A stretch of DNA of 64,000 bases. Origin: JANNRA01 sp031401035 (lineage in GTDB: Bacteria; Desulfobacterota; Binatia; HRBIN30; CADEER01). The DNA lies in the NCBI GenBank assembly GCA_031401035.1, contig JANNRA010000103.1, positions 1 through 64,000 of the forward strand, written 5' to 3'. The notes below the pieces were generated by a model. The model searched no databases. It was not told the origin of the DNA and saw only the letters and a list, made by a program, of their open reading frames with translations. Within the stretch, counting starts at the first letter, position 1. Every line of letters begins with the position of its first letter. Positions 16,172-24,978 of this stretch are shown piece after piece. Made by a program: the position numbers and the translations under genes.

Positions 16172-17950
16172 ATGTCATGGATCGGGCGCGCCGGCCTCAC
16201 GCTGCTGACGGCATTCCTTTGCCTGGCGCAAGGCTCCCCGGTTCATGCCGTGTCGCTCGACGAGCACGACGAGATCCGCCTCGGCCTGCGGACCTACGCG
16301 CTGGCGCGCGTGGGCACGCAGCAGTTCGACTTCACCGACAACGCCGCGGTCCTGAAGGGGTCGTTCCCGCCCTCCGCGGCCGGACACGTGCGTCAGCTCC
16401 GCGGATTCATCGAGGTGGGTTTCGACCACAATCTGGAGCGTCTCGTCCGCGAGGGCTTCGGGCCGCTGGCGTTGATCAACGATCTGCCCTTTCGGCTCTC
16501 GAACCTGAAGTACACCCTCGAGTACCGGGGCGAGTACGAGGGCGTCTACGACTTCGGACCGTCGGAGTTCCGGACCGCCGACGACTTCTTTGCCGCCAAG
16601 AACATCCTGACCGGCGCGCCGCTGCCGCCAAAGGTAGTGGGCGCCTACCGGCGCAAGCTGCGCGACATCGCGGTCGACCGCCAGCAGCTCTTCCAGGCGT
16701 TCGTCGAGGCGAGCGTCGGCGATCTCTTCGTGCGCGTCGGCCGGCAGATTCTCGTCTGGGGGGAAACCGACGTCTTCCGCCTGCTTGACAACGTCAACCC
16801 GACGGACAGCAGCTTCGGCGGCTTTCTGATTCCGCTCGACGAGCGGCGCGTGCCGCTGAACATGCTCCGCGCCAACTACTCGATCGGATCGCTCGGCCCC
16901 TTCTCGGACCTGTTCGTCGAGGGCTACGGCGCCGTCGATACCCACGTCGCGTACTTCCCGGGCATTCCCTCCGGCTCGCCGTGGGCGCCGCCGACGAACT
17001 CCTATCCCAACACCACCCTGTTCCCGGTCCTCAACCACCCCCCGGCGACGTTGAGCACGGCCCGCGGCGGAGTACAGGTGAAGGCCAATCTGCAGGTGCC
17101 GGCGCTCGGCAGTGTCACGGTCGGTCTGGCGCACTACTACACCCGTTTCGATCTGCCCGGCGTCCAGACCTTCGTCCACAAGGACCTCTTCACCCCGTTT
17201 CCGGGCAGCTACGACGATGCCGGGCTCGCCAAGCTGCTGCTCACCGCCCCACTGGTGCAGGTCAGCGGGGCGAGCTCAACCTTCGTGCTCCCCTCGCGTT
17301 TCGTGCGCACGCTCGGGTTGAGTGGCGAGCCCGTCGTGCGCACCGAGCTCGCGTACTTCCACGACGAACCGCGCTACTCGCAGGCGCAGATCGACCCCTT
17401 TACCGTGCTCGGAAACAAGCAGTGCGAAGCGGCTGCGGCCGACGGCATCTGCACGGGGGGACGCCGCGTCGGCGACTCGTGGAACTTCGTCCTCGGGATC
17501 GATCACAATCAGTTCATCCGCTGGCTCAATCCCGCGCAGTCGATCCTCTTCAGCACCCAGTTCTTCTACAAGCACCTGCGTGGCGCCATCCCGCGCCGCC
17601 CGGTTCCCTACCTCCCCAGCGTCACCAACGGCGAGGTGGTGCCGGTGTTGGTGGAGGTCGACAAGCGGAACCTGGCCCTGCCGCTAGCCCACAATCCCGT
17701 CGACCAGTACGTGCAGACGCTGCTGGTCGCGACGTCGTACCTGAGCGGGAAGGTCACCCCGGCCGTGGTCCTGGTCTACGACTGGAGCGGCTCGTTCGCC
17801 GCCCTGCCCCAGGTTACCCTCAGCCGCGATCCGTTTCGCTTCTCGTTCGGCTACAACTTCATCACCGCCAACACGCTCAAGGGTGGCAGCGGCATCAGTC
17901 TCTTTCGCGACCGCGACAACGTCTTCTTCCAGGTCGAGTATGTGCTCTGA
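16172..17950 (+). CDS. DUF1302 family outer-membrane protein
   Basis: This ~592-residue protein has a signal peptide ('GLTLLTAFLCLAQGSPVHA') and a mature region dominated by alternating aromatic and polar strands, ending 'DRDNVFFQVEYVL' with a C-terminal beta-signal-like hydrophobic residue. 'VRVGRQILVWGETDVFRLLDNVNPTD' is the DUF1302 hallmark. It is probably a beta-barrel in the outer membrane. With DUF1329 it may form a hydrophobic-compound transport pair, often found with RND/MMPL transporters; none is in the window. An in-frame start at 16145 is possible; 16172 gives the better signal peptide. Confidence 0.84.
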   Translation: MSWIGRAGLTLLTAFLCLAQGSPVHAVSLDEHDEIRLGLRTYALARVGTQQFDFTDNAAVLKGSFPPSAAGHVRQLRGFIEVGFDHNLERLVREGFGPLALINDLPFRLSNLKYTLEYRGEYEGVYDFGPSEFRTADDFFAAKNILTGAPLPPKVVGAYRRKLRDIAVDRQQLFQAFVEASVGDLFVRVGRQILVWGETDVFRLLDNVNPTDSSFGGFLIPLDERRVPLNMLRANYSIGSLGPFSDLFVEGYGAVDTHVAYFPGIPSGSPWAPPTNSYPNTTLFPVLNHPPATLSTARGGVQVKANLQVPALGSVTVGLAHYYTRFDLPGVQTFVHKDLFTPFPGSYDDAGLAKLLLTAPLVQVSGASSTFVLPSRFVRTLGLSGEPVVRTELAYFHDEPRYSQAQIDPFTVLGNKQCEAAAADGICTGGRRVGDSWNFVLGIDHNQFIRWLNPAQSILFSTQFFYKHLRGAIPRRPVPYLPSVTNGEVVPVLVEVDKRNLALPLAHNPVDQYVQTLLVATSYLSGKVTPAVVLVYDWSGSFAALPQVTLSRDPFRFSFGYNFITANTLKGGSGISLFRDRDNVFFQVEYVL

Positions 17951-18010
17951 GCGACCGCGCTCCGGTGCCGTCCTTTGGCCGGCGGCCCCGTCACGTTCAA
18001 GGAGGAACCG

Positions 18011-19171
18011 ATGAAAGCTTCGCGCGCCTGCGTTCCGGCCGTCCTCGCGGCATGCCTGATCGGCACATACGCGGTCACAGTGCAGGGCGTCTGCGCACCC
18101 CGCTGCGTGGGCGATTGCAACGACGACGGCGCAGTGGCGATCAATGAGCTGATCGTGGGCGTCCAGATCGCTCTCGGGGTATTCGACGTCAGCAGATGCC
18201 AGGCAGTGGATGCGAATGGCGACGGAGGGGTGGCGATCAACGAGTTGGTCCTGGCGGTCGAAGCCAGCCTGGGCAGCGCCCCGGCAGCCTCGCCGACACC
18301 AACCGGCGTACCCGATCCGCCGATCGGCGAACACCGCTGCGGGCTCGCAGCGGAGAGTGTCATCGAGCTCAACTCCGCCAGCCTGCCGGTGCCGATCCCA
18401 GTCAGGGTGACGGGGACGATCGACATCATCTGCGGGGCGCCGGCGGCGGGCACGGCGCCCTGCGAGTGCAGCAGCGATTTGGATCCGAAGGCCATTCCTG
18501 GCATCGGGTTCGTCTGTGTCCGCAGCGAGCCGGGATGCCCCGCCGGACGGATTGCATGCGATGGCGGCGAGAGCCTCGGCGTCGAACTGTTCGCCGACGG
18601 CGACATCGGCCGGTGCGACGGCAATCAGGCGTGCGCGTCGGCCTGCGGCGGCGTCTGTGCCGAGACGGAGCGAGAGGTCCTCTCGTCGAGCTGCACCGGG
18701 TTCTGCACGGCGGGCGACAACGACGGTCAATCCTGTCGTCGCGATTCGCAATGCCCGGGCGGAGCCTGCAACGGTCAGGACCCGGTGACTGCGACCGGCG
18801 TCTGCCAGTGCCAGTGCGCAAACCTGGCGGCCGGGGCCGCCGGCCCGAGCGGCGAGCTGCAGTGCAACCTCGGCATCGCACTGGACCTGGAGGCGGCCGG
18901 GCCGTGCGGGGATGGCGACGTCTTCCTGAGCATCGGCCGCACGTGCGTTCCCGCCACCACGGGTTCGATCGCGATCTCCATGACCGACGCCAATGGCGAA
19001 CCCGGTGCCGACATTCCGCGCACCGGTCCCGCCCTGAACAGCGGCCAGGCGGTGAGCTGTGAGGATCTGCGCGCCGGATCGACGCAGGGACTGCGCCTGC
19101 GCGGCGGGTTCAGCGTCTTCGACTCGCCGCTGGGAGCCCTCGTGGCCGAGGTGTCTGCCGACTGTGAATGA
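18011..19171 (+). CDS. Secreted Cys-rich protein with dockerin-like repeats
   Basis: The 386-residue protein has a signal peptide ('VLAACLIGTYAVTVQG'), then two Ca2+-loop repeats, 'GDCNDDGAVAINELIVGVQIALG' shortened at about residues 36-58 and 'VDANGDGGVAINEL' at about 69-82. A Thr/Pro linker leads into a Cys-rich domain of unknown function. No catalytic motif is recognised. GGAGGA sits 4 bp before the ATG. The repeats recur in the proteins at 35.3 and 49.2 kb, so they are a lineage signature rather than a cellulosome part. It ends the block bracketed by the 37-bp repeats. Confidence 0.75.
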   Translation: MKASRACVPAVLAACLIGTYAVTVQGVCAPRCVGDCNDDGAVAINELIVGVQIALGVFDVSRCQAVDANGDGGVAINELVLAVEASLGSAPAASPTPTGVPDPPIGEHRCGLAAESVIELNSASLPVPIPVRVTGTIDIICGAPAAGTAPCECSSDLDPKAIPGIGFVCVRSEPGCPAGRIACDGGESLGVELFADGDIGRCDGNQACASACGGVCAETEREVLSSSCTGFCTAGDNDGQSCRRDSQCPGGACNGQDPVTATGVCQCQCANLAAGAAGPSGELQCNLGIALDLEAAGPCGDGDVFLSIGRTCVPATTGSIAISMTDANGEPGADIPRTGPALNSGQAVSCEDLRAGSTQGLRLRGGFSVFDSPLGALVAEVSADCE

Positions 19172-19228
19172 GCGGTGGCGCCGCGGTGTCCGTGTTCGTT
19201 CAGCTGACGCGACGCCCGCGACCGGGTA

Positions 19229-19265
19229 GCGGATAGCCCGGATGAGCTGGCGATTTCTCATAACG
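19229..19265 (+). repeat. 37-bp repeat, copy B (candidate IS91-type terminus)
   Basis: It is identical to 1618-1654 in the same orientation. It is followed 25 bp later by the 32-bp sequence that also lies beside the transposase tail at the window start. This copy therefore still carries about 95 bp of the presumed element, while the rest has been lost. The two copies bracket 17.6 kb containing the whole lipid cluster and the DUF1302/DUF1329 genes. Confidence 0.75.
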
Positions 19266-19290
19266 CGCGGTCTCGGACGCCCCCTCGGTC

Positions 19291-19322
19291 CCGCCCCCGA
19301 ACGGCCGATGGCGCGGTGAGCG
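19291..19322. repeat. IS-associated sequence, second copy
   Basis: It matches window positions 1-32 at 30 of 32 bases. It links the 37-bp repeat at 19229 to the transposase remnant region at the window start. Confidence 0.65.
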
Positions 19323-19622
19323 GCTGCTGGGTTGGACAGTCACGGTTTGGACCATCCCCAGAATCATGGAGGAGCCGATCTACTGGAGAGCCGCGCGCCA
19401 AGGCGCCGTCGCCCCGGATCCCGGCCCTACCGCGCAGCGGTTTCGTTTAAGTTCCATTCCGTTAACTTGGTCACCGCCGGGGCCCCAACCCCTCTCGTCA
19501 ACCCCTACTTGCCGGTCTGCCCGGCGCGGCGGTTGCGAGGCCGGCGCCAGATCGCGAAGGATGGAGCGTTGTTCCGAGGGAGGCGACAGGTTGCAAGCGC
19601 GCGCGCGACCATCCTTGGACAA
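19323..19622. other. Intergenic stretch, no gene recognised
   Basis: About 300 bp lie between the insertion-element end and the Doc toxin stop. Its middle (near 19440-19470) is less GC-rich than the surroundings. No protein family, RNA or hairpin was recognised. It may be foreign or decayed sequence. Confidence 0.45.
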
Positions 19623-20009
19623 TCATGCGACCCGGGAGTTCCCTTCGAGCCAGCTCGCGAACTGCGCCTCGGTCAGCTCCCCCGCGGCCAGCGCGAGCGT
19701 GCGGATGGTGGCGTCGGCATCGCTTGCGGTGAAGCGCCTTCCGTTCAGCTCGAGCAACATGACCGCGGCCGCGAACCCCGACCGCTTGTTACCGTCGATG
19801 AACGGGTGGTTCTTGACGATGCCGAACGCGTAGCTCGCGGCCAACTCGCAAAGAGTGGGGGACTGGTAGGCGTGGAGATTCACCGGCCTGGCCAGTGCGG
19901 ATTCGAGCAGGCCTGTGTCGCGCACTCCTGCCGAGCCGCCGAACTCGGCGAGCAGACGGTCATGCACGGCGAGCACTACCTCGCGAAGGAGCCACTCCGG
20001 CTCCTTCAC
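19623..20009 (-). CDS. doc: Doc/Fic-family toxin
   Basis: The 128-residue protein has the Doc active-site loop 'HPFIDGNKRSGFAAA' (about residues 64-78), the degenerate Fic motif that phosphorylates EF-Tu in the P1 Doc family. 'GVRDTGLLESALARP' near the N-terminus is also Doc-typical. Its start overlaps the upstream antitoxin stop (ATGA). The partner is an AbrB/MazE-type protein rather than the usual Phd, an uncommon pairing. The protein is full length. Confidence 0.88.
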   Translation of the reverse strand: MKEPEWLLREVVLAVHDRLLAEFGGSAGVRDTGLLESALARPVNLHAYQSPTLCELAASYAFGIVKNHPFIDGNKRSGFAAAVMLLELNGRRFTASDADATIRTLALAAGELTEAQFASWLEGNSRVA

Positions 20010-20236
20010 TTGGCAAGTTCCCTCAGGGTGTTCCGGTAACGACGGATGACGTCCTCCGCCACTTTCATCTGCCGGGTGAACTCAGCGCTCGCGGGGCTGA
20101 CCCGCAGGCTGCCGTCGGCAGCCTCGGATACGCACACCGTGTCGCCCTCCTCCACCTTGAGATAGGAGAGAACTTCCTTGGGTAGAACCACGCCGACCGA
20201 GTTCCCGATCTTGCGGAGCTTGAGTTCATGAAGCAT
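20006..20236 (-). CDS. AbrB/MazE-family antitoxin
   Basis: This 76-residue protein begins with a swapped-hairpin AbrB DNA-binding domain: 'LRKIGNSVGVVLPKEVLSYLKVEEGDTVCV'. The C-terminal ~30 residues ('FTRQMKVAEDVIRRYRNTLREL') form a helix likely to wrap the toxin. It is translationally coupled to doc by a 4-bp overlap. It should repress the operon and neutralise Doc. Confidence 0.85.
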   Translation of the reverse strand: MLHELKLRKIGNSVGVVLPKEVLSYLKVEEGDTVCVSEAADGSLRVSPASAEFTRQMKVAEDVIRRYRNTLRELAK

Positions 20237-20511
20237 GGCTCGACCGTACCCACATTTGTTATAACGGGCAAGCGTGGAATGCCGGTGCGTGCTTCTGGTG
20301 GGCGGGGCGCATCGATGGGTGGCACGTTCCCGACGAATGGGGGCAGGTGGGACGTGCGCTCAAGGAGCCCTTTCGGACTCTCGCGGCCGGCGTCCAGGTC
20401 GTTTCCTCGCTTCGCGATGGGAGCCTATGATCCCCGCCGCCGGAGGTCCCCCGTGTCCACAACCTTTCCCAACCGCGAGATCGCATCCATCGACGTCAGC
20501 GACCCCTCCCT

Positions 20512-20857
20512 CTACGTGGAGGACCGCTGGCAGCAAACGTTCGCACCGAAGTGGGCCATGATGCCGTCGCCGGTGTACTGAACCGTCCCCTCGCAACCGT
20601 GCACGCCTTCGTTGAGGATCTGGAAGAAGCCGTCGAGGAGCTTGTGCCATTCCTCCGGATCGAGCTGCTCGGCCAGCTCCAGCCAGCCCTTCACGTCGGC
20701 GAAGAGCACGGTCACCTGCTTGCGCTCGCCCTCGAGCGCGCTGCGCGATGTGAGAATCTTGTCGGCGAGGTGTTTGGGCGTGTAGGGCCGCGGCGATCGA
20801 TTGGATGGCGATGCTCCTGGTACGGGGAGCGCCACAGCCCGGACAGTTCATCGCCAT
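20512..20857 (-). pseudogene. Broken class III adenylate cyclase (N-terminal remnant)
   Basis: One frame (20512-20835) encodes 'YTPKHLADKILTSRSALEGERKQVTVLFADVKGWLELAEQLDPEEWHKLLDGFFQIL' shortened here, followed by 'QYTGDGIMAHFGA', the start of a class III nucleotide cyclase with its metal Asp. The upstream 'MAMNCPGCGAP' zinc-ribbon start lies in a different frame. The rest of the cyclase and the large ATPase/TPR region of this family are missing. So it has a frameshift plus a large 3' deletion. It sits between two toxin-antitoxin modules. Confidence 0.8.
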
Positions 20858-20923
20858 CGCCCCGGCCCCGCCTTCGCCCAGTTCATCGCGCCCGCGTGTC
20901 CGGCATCGTCAGCCGGTGGCGGC

Positions 20924-21352
20924 TCAAAGGGTGACCAGGTGCTTTTTCTCGGCATGCTTGATCGCGCTGCGGGGGATCGAGGAGTCGAACGACACGAAGC
21001 ATCCTCCCCGACGCACGGCGAGGGCGAGCAGATAGAGGTCGGTCACCTGTCGAGGCCCGTGAATGCGGGTGGGGTCGGCGATGCGGGGGTCGAGCAGACT
21101 GACGTCGTCCGTCCAGAACTGGTGTTGCGCCGTCGCGATCGCGTCGCCGAGCCGTTCCATGATCGCTCCCACCTTCAAGGGATTGGGATAGTTGGCGTGG
21201 GACATGATGCGCACGCACCCGTTCTGTGTGATCGGGCAGGAGGCCCAGCCGCCGCCGGCCCTGGCTGCGAACCAGCGACCCGCTTGCGCATGCATCGAAT
21301 GATCCTGATCGAGCAGGGCGATGAGGACGTTGATGTCGAGGAGCGCGCGCAT
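20924..21352 (-). CDS. PIN-domain toxin (VapC family)
   Basis: The 142-residue VapC-like ribonuclease begins 'MRALLDINVLIALLDQDH', containing the first catalytic Asp. 'TQNGCVRIMSH', 'GPRQVTDLYLLALAVRRGGCFVSFDSSI' supply the remaining acidic residues. Its ATG overlaps the antitoxin stop (ATGA). The subgroup with 'TDLYLLALA' typically cleaves tRNA or rRNA; the target here is unknown. A longer open frame upstream belongs to the antitoxin in another register. Confidence 0.88.
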   Translation of the reverse strand: MRALLDINVLIALLDQDHSMHAQAGRWFAARAGGGWASCPITQNGCVRIMSHANYPNPLKVGAIMERLGDAIATAQHQFWTDDVSLLDPRIADPTRIHGPRQVTDLYLLALAVRRGGCFVSFDSSIPRSAIKHAEKKHLVTL

Positions 21353-21588
21353 CAGAACGCGTCTTCCTCGCGCAGCTTGTCGATCTGCGTGTTCGTGACG
21401 ATCCCGCCGCGTCGGGGAAACGGCCGAAACCCGTGAACGGCTTTGGGCTCCCGCAGGCCCTGTGCCGGTGCAGTCAACGCCTTCCGCGTCAGCTCGGAGA
21501 TGACCGCGCCGGCTGTCTTCTTCTCGCGGCGCGCCAGCTCCTTGACGGCGCGCAGCACGTCGTCGTCGATGTCCAGTGTGGTGCGCAT
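21352..21588 (-). CDS. Ribbon-helix-helix antitoxin (VapB-like)
   Basis: The 78-residue protein starts 'MRTTLDIDDDVLRAVKELARREKKTAGAVISELTRKAL' (only part shown), a ribbon-helix-helix DNA-binding domain. A C-terminal tail 'TNTQIDKLREEDAF' likely occupies the toxin active site. It overlaps the PIN toxin by 4 bp. Such antitoxins are usually autorepressors. Confidence 0.86.
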   Translation of the reverse strand: MRTTLDIDDDVLRAVKELARREKKTAGAVISELTRKALTAPAQGLREPKAVHGFRPFPRRGGIVTNTQIDKLREEDAF

Positions 21589-21963
21589 ACACCTGATGCT
21601 ATGGCATCAAATTGTGGGCGTCAACGCCGAGCGGCGACCGTCGCCGCAGTGTTCTCCTCGGGGTTCATCCTTGGACCCGATCCCCCAGCTCCTGGGCCAG
21701 CCGCTCGGCGGCGATCACGGCGCGCCCATGACGCGGTACATGGCCTCGGCTTCGCGCAGGCCGGCTTCGAGAATCGCACGGTCGTGGCGACCGAGCAGGC
21801 GCGCCTCGGCCTCGCGCCGCCGCAGCAGCCGCTGCGAGTACCGGCTGCCGACCGTCTCGGCAAGTTCCGCCCCAACGTTCCCCTTCCGCTTGCCCCTTCC
21901 GCTTGCCCCCTCCGCTTGCCCCCTCCGCTTGAAGACCGGTTCAGCCAGGGATAGGCCAAGCCA
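21589..21963. other. Intergenic region with tandem repeat
   Basis: This ~375-bp divergent region between the VapB-like antitoxin and the MoxR ATPase holds the 13-bp tandem repeat at 21880-21931. The rest shows no recognised gene; a minus-strand frame with many Arg and Glu residues matches no family known to me. Confidence 0.5.
21880..21931. repeat. Four tandem copies of a 13-bp unit
   Basis: Two copies of CCCCTTCCGCTTG are followed by two copies of CCCCCTCCGCTTG, perfectly abutting (4 x 13 bp). It ends about 30 bp before the MoxR ATPase start, so it may lie in its leader or promoter. The pyrimidine-rich strand bias could favour unusual DNA structure or slippage. There are no spacers, so it is not a CRISPR. 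Confidence 0.9.
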
Positions 21964-22845
<882 letters not shown>

Positions 22846-22850
22846 AGGAA

Positions 22851-22928
22851 TTCAACGCGAAGGCGCGAAGGCGCGAAGCGGGTGGCGGTCGACGACATCG
22901 GCTTCGCGTCTTTGCGTCTTCGCGCTGA
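22851..22928. repeat. Inverted-repeat element built on a GCGAAG repeat
   Basis: The left arm (22851-22879) contains three GCGAAG-type units; the right arm (22901-22928) is the reverse complement with four differences in 28, all transitions that would allow G-U pairing in RNA. It lies between the MoxR and VWA genes of one operon and could form a stem in the transcript. It has the same architecture as 14523-14666 but a different unit. Confidence 0.82.
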
Positions 22929-22937
22929 CGTAATCCG

Positions 22938-24134
22938 ATGTTCCTGGATCTCTTTTACGGCTTGCGCGACGAGGGCGTCCCCGTCGCGGTGCAGGAGTGG
23001 CAGGGGTTCCTGCGCGCGCTCGAACAGGGGCTGCACGGCTGCAACCTGCTGCGCTTCTATCACCTCGGGCGCGCCTGCCTGATCAAGAGCGAGACCTATT
23101 TCGACGCGTATGACCGGGTGTTCGCGCGCGTCTTCAAGGGCATCGAGGGGCAGTTCGGCGACGACGTGCTGTCGCAGGTCGAGGAGTGGCTGCGCGATCC
23201 GAAGAACTTCCCCGAGCTGTCGCCGGAGGAGTGGGCGGCGCTCGAGCACCTGACCAACGACGAGCTCATGCGGCGCTTCCTCGAGCGGCTGCAGGAGCAG
23301 GACGAGCGCCACGACGGTGGCGGCAAATGGGTCGGCACCGGCGGCAAGTCGCCGTTTGGCCACAACGGCCAGCATCCGACCGGCATCCGCGTCGGCGGCC
23401 AGAGCAAGAGCCGCTCGGCGATGAAGGTCGCCGAGGAGCGGCGGTTCAAGGAGTACCGCACCGACGCGGCGCTCGACGTACGCTCGGTGAAGACCGCGCT
23501 GCGGCGGCTGCGGCAGTTGACGCGCCAGGGCCAGCAGACCGAGCTCGACCTCGACGAGACCATCGACGAGACCTGCCGCAACGCTGGCGAGATCGAGTTC
23601 GTCTTCCGCGCCCCGCGCCGCAACAACGTGCGCGTGCTGCTGCTGCTCGACGTCGGCGGCACCATGGATCCCTACTTCGAGCCGGTCAGCCGCCTGCTCA
23701 CCGCCCTGCACGAGGACCACGGGCTGCGCGAGTTCCAGCCGTACTACTTCCACAACTGCGTCTACGACCACGTCTACACGCGCGCCCGCCTGTCGCGCGC
23801 CGACGCCATCCCCACCGGCGATGTTCTGCGCAAGCTCGACAGCCGCTGGAAGTGCGTCGTCGTCGGCGACGCGGCGATGCATCCGGCCGAGCTGTTCGAG
23901 CCGTTCGGCAACATCGACCCGCGCCAGGGCGCCACCACCGAGGGCATCGTCTGGCTGCGCCGCCTCGCCGAGCACTTCGAGCGCAGCGTCTGGATCAACC
24001 CCGACGACAAGCCGTACTGGGACGGCTCGCACACCGGCCGCATCATCCAGCGCATCTTTCCCATGTTCCACCTCAGCGTCGACGGCATCGGCCAGGCGAT
24101 GCAGGCGCTGGTCGGCGCCAAGGCGCCGCACTGA
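22938..24134 (+). CDS. VWA-domain protein, CoxE-like
   Basis: The 398-residue partner of the MoxR ATPase begins 'MFLDLFYGLRDEGVPVAVQEWQ', a conserved N-terminal helical domain. The von Willebrand A-like domain starts around residue 230 with 'RVLLLLDVGGTMDPY', in which the MIDAS motif is D-G-G-T rather than DxSxS. 'WINPDDKPYWDGSHTGRII' is typical of the family. The final ~65 bp of the gene are duplicated at 32.5 kb. Confidence 0.88.
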   Translation: MFLDLFYGLRDEGVPVAVQEWQGFLRALEQGLHGCNLLRFYHLGRACLIKSETYFDAYDRVFARVFKGIEGQFGDDVLSQVEEWLRDPKNFPELSPEEWAALEHLTNDELMRRFLERLQEQDERHDGGGKWVGTGGKSPFGHNGQHPTGIRVGGQSKSRSAMKVAEERRFKEYRTDAALDVRSVKTALRRLRQLTRQGQQTELDLDETIDETCRNAGEIEFVFRAPRRNNVRVLLLLDVGGTMDPYFEPVSRLLTALHEDHGLREFQPYYFHNCVYDHVYTRARLSRADAIPTGDVLRKLDSRWKCVVVGDAAMHPAELFEPFGNIDPRQGATTEGIVWLRRLAEHFERSVWINPDDKPYWDGSHTGRIIQRIFPMFHLSVDGIGQAMQALVGAKAPH

Positions 24135-24283
24135 GGCGTCGGCCGCTGCTCCGCCGCACCCGACTCGCAAACGCCCTCAGCCTCGGGTATCCGCAGTGAG
24201 TCTCCCGGCATACTGCGGAGAAGCCTTTCCACCCCCGGGCGCGCGGGGGCTCAACCCCATTAAGCTTGATTGAGGGATGACCC

Positions 24284-24682
24284 ATGGCGACCTCGTTCGA
24301 AAACATTCTCGCTGGTAGGGATGCAAGCCTGGCACTCCTGCAGGTTTTGGCGGAAAACAGTTTCGATTCCATTTTGATGACCGATGCATCCCCAGCGGGG
24401 AAGATCATTTACGCCAACAAGGCGTTCAAGAAGTTGACTGGCTACGACCCTGTCGCGGTTCTCGGGCAGACGCCGCGGATTCTCCAGGGGCCAGGCACGG
24501 ACAAGAAAGTGATCGAGCGCCTTTCGAGCGCGCTGAAGTCCGGTGGTCGATTCGAAGGCAAGGCAATCAATTACAAGAAGGACGGCACTCCGTTCATCAT
24601 GTATTGGCGAGTGTTGCCCATCAAAGTCGGTCGGAAGATCACGGCCTGGATCGCCATCCAACGCGAAGGATCGATCATTTAA
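24284..24682 (+). CDS. Single PAS-domain protein, LOV-like without the Cys
   Basis: The 132-residue protein is essentially one PAS domain: 'ENSFDSILMTDASP', 'IIYANKAFKKLTGYDPVAVLG', 'QTPRILQGPGTDKKVIERL' and 'NYKKDGTPFIMYWRVLPIK'. The segment around RILQG aligns with the flavin-binding helix of LOV domains (NCRFLQG), but the photoactive Cys is replaced by Pro. It may bind a flavin without photochemistry, or another ligand. There is no output domain, so it must act through a partner. Confidence 0.8.
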   Translation: MATSFENILAGRDASLALLQVLAENSFDSILMTDASPAGKIIYANKAFKKLTGYDPVAVLGQTPRILQGPGTDKKVIERLSSALKSGGRFEGKAINYKKDGTPFIMYWRVLPIKVGRKITAWIAIQREGSII

Positions 24683-24978
24683 GCTCGATCGGCTGCCGCC
24701 GGCGGGGTGGCAGGTTGCGCGGCGGCGCGCTGGCGCCGGGGCGACGTGTGCGCGCCCCTGACGCCGCCGGTGACTGAAAACGAGCCGTTTCCCGCAGCCG
24801 CCGTCCGGTTGCTCGTCGGCGAACAGGCTGACGAATTGTTGCTCGCCAGCACACCGGTCGCGCCGGGACGCCGCGTCGCGGCCGGCTGCTCCCTTCTCCC
24901 CGGAGCTGGAGCCGGCGCTTCGCCGCCTGCTCGGACGAAGCTGCCAGCACCCTTCGCGGCGCTCGAGCCAGGATCGGC

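Noticed and set aside
17684..19261. A 525-residue minus-strand frame starting in the 37-bp repeat
   Set aside because: It runs antisense to the DUF1302 and dockerin-like genes, with composition typical of a shadow frame. The shared N-terminus with a frame near 1650 only reflects the repeat.
21880..21931. Tandem array considered as a CRISPR
   Set aside because: The 13-bp units abut without spacers and no cas genes are present.
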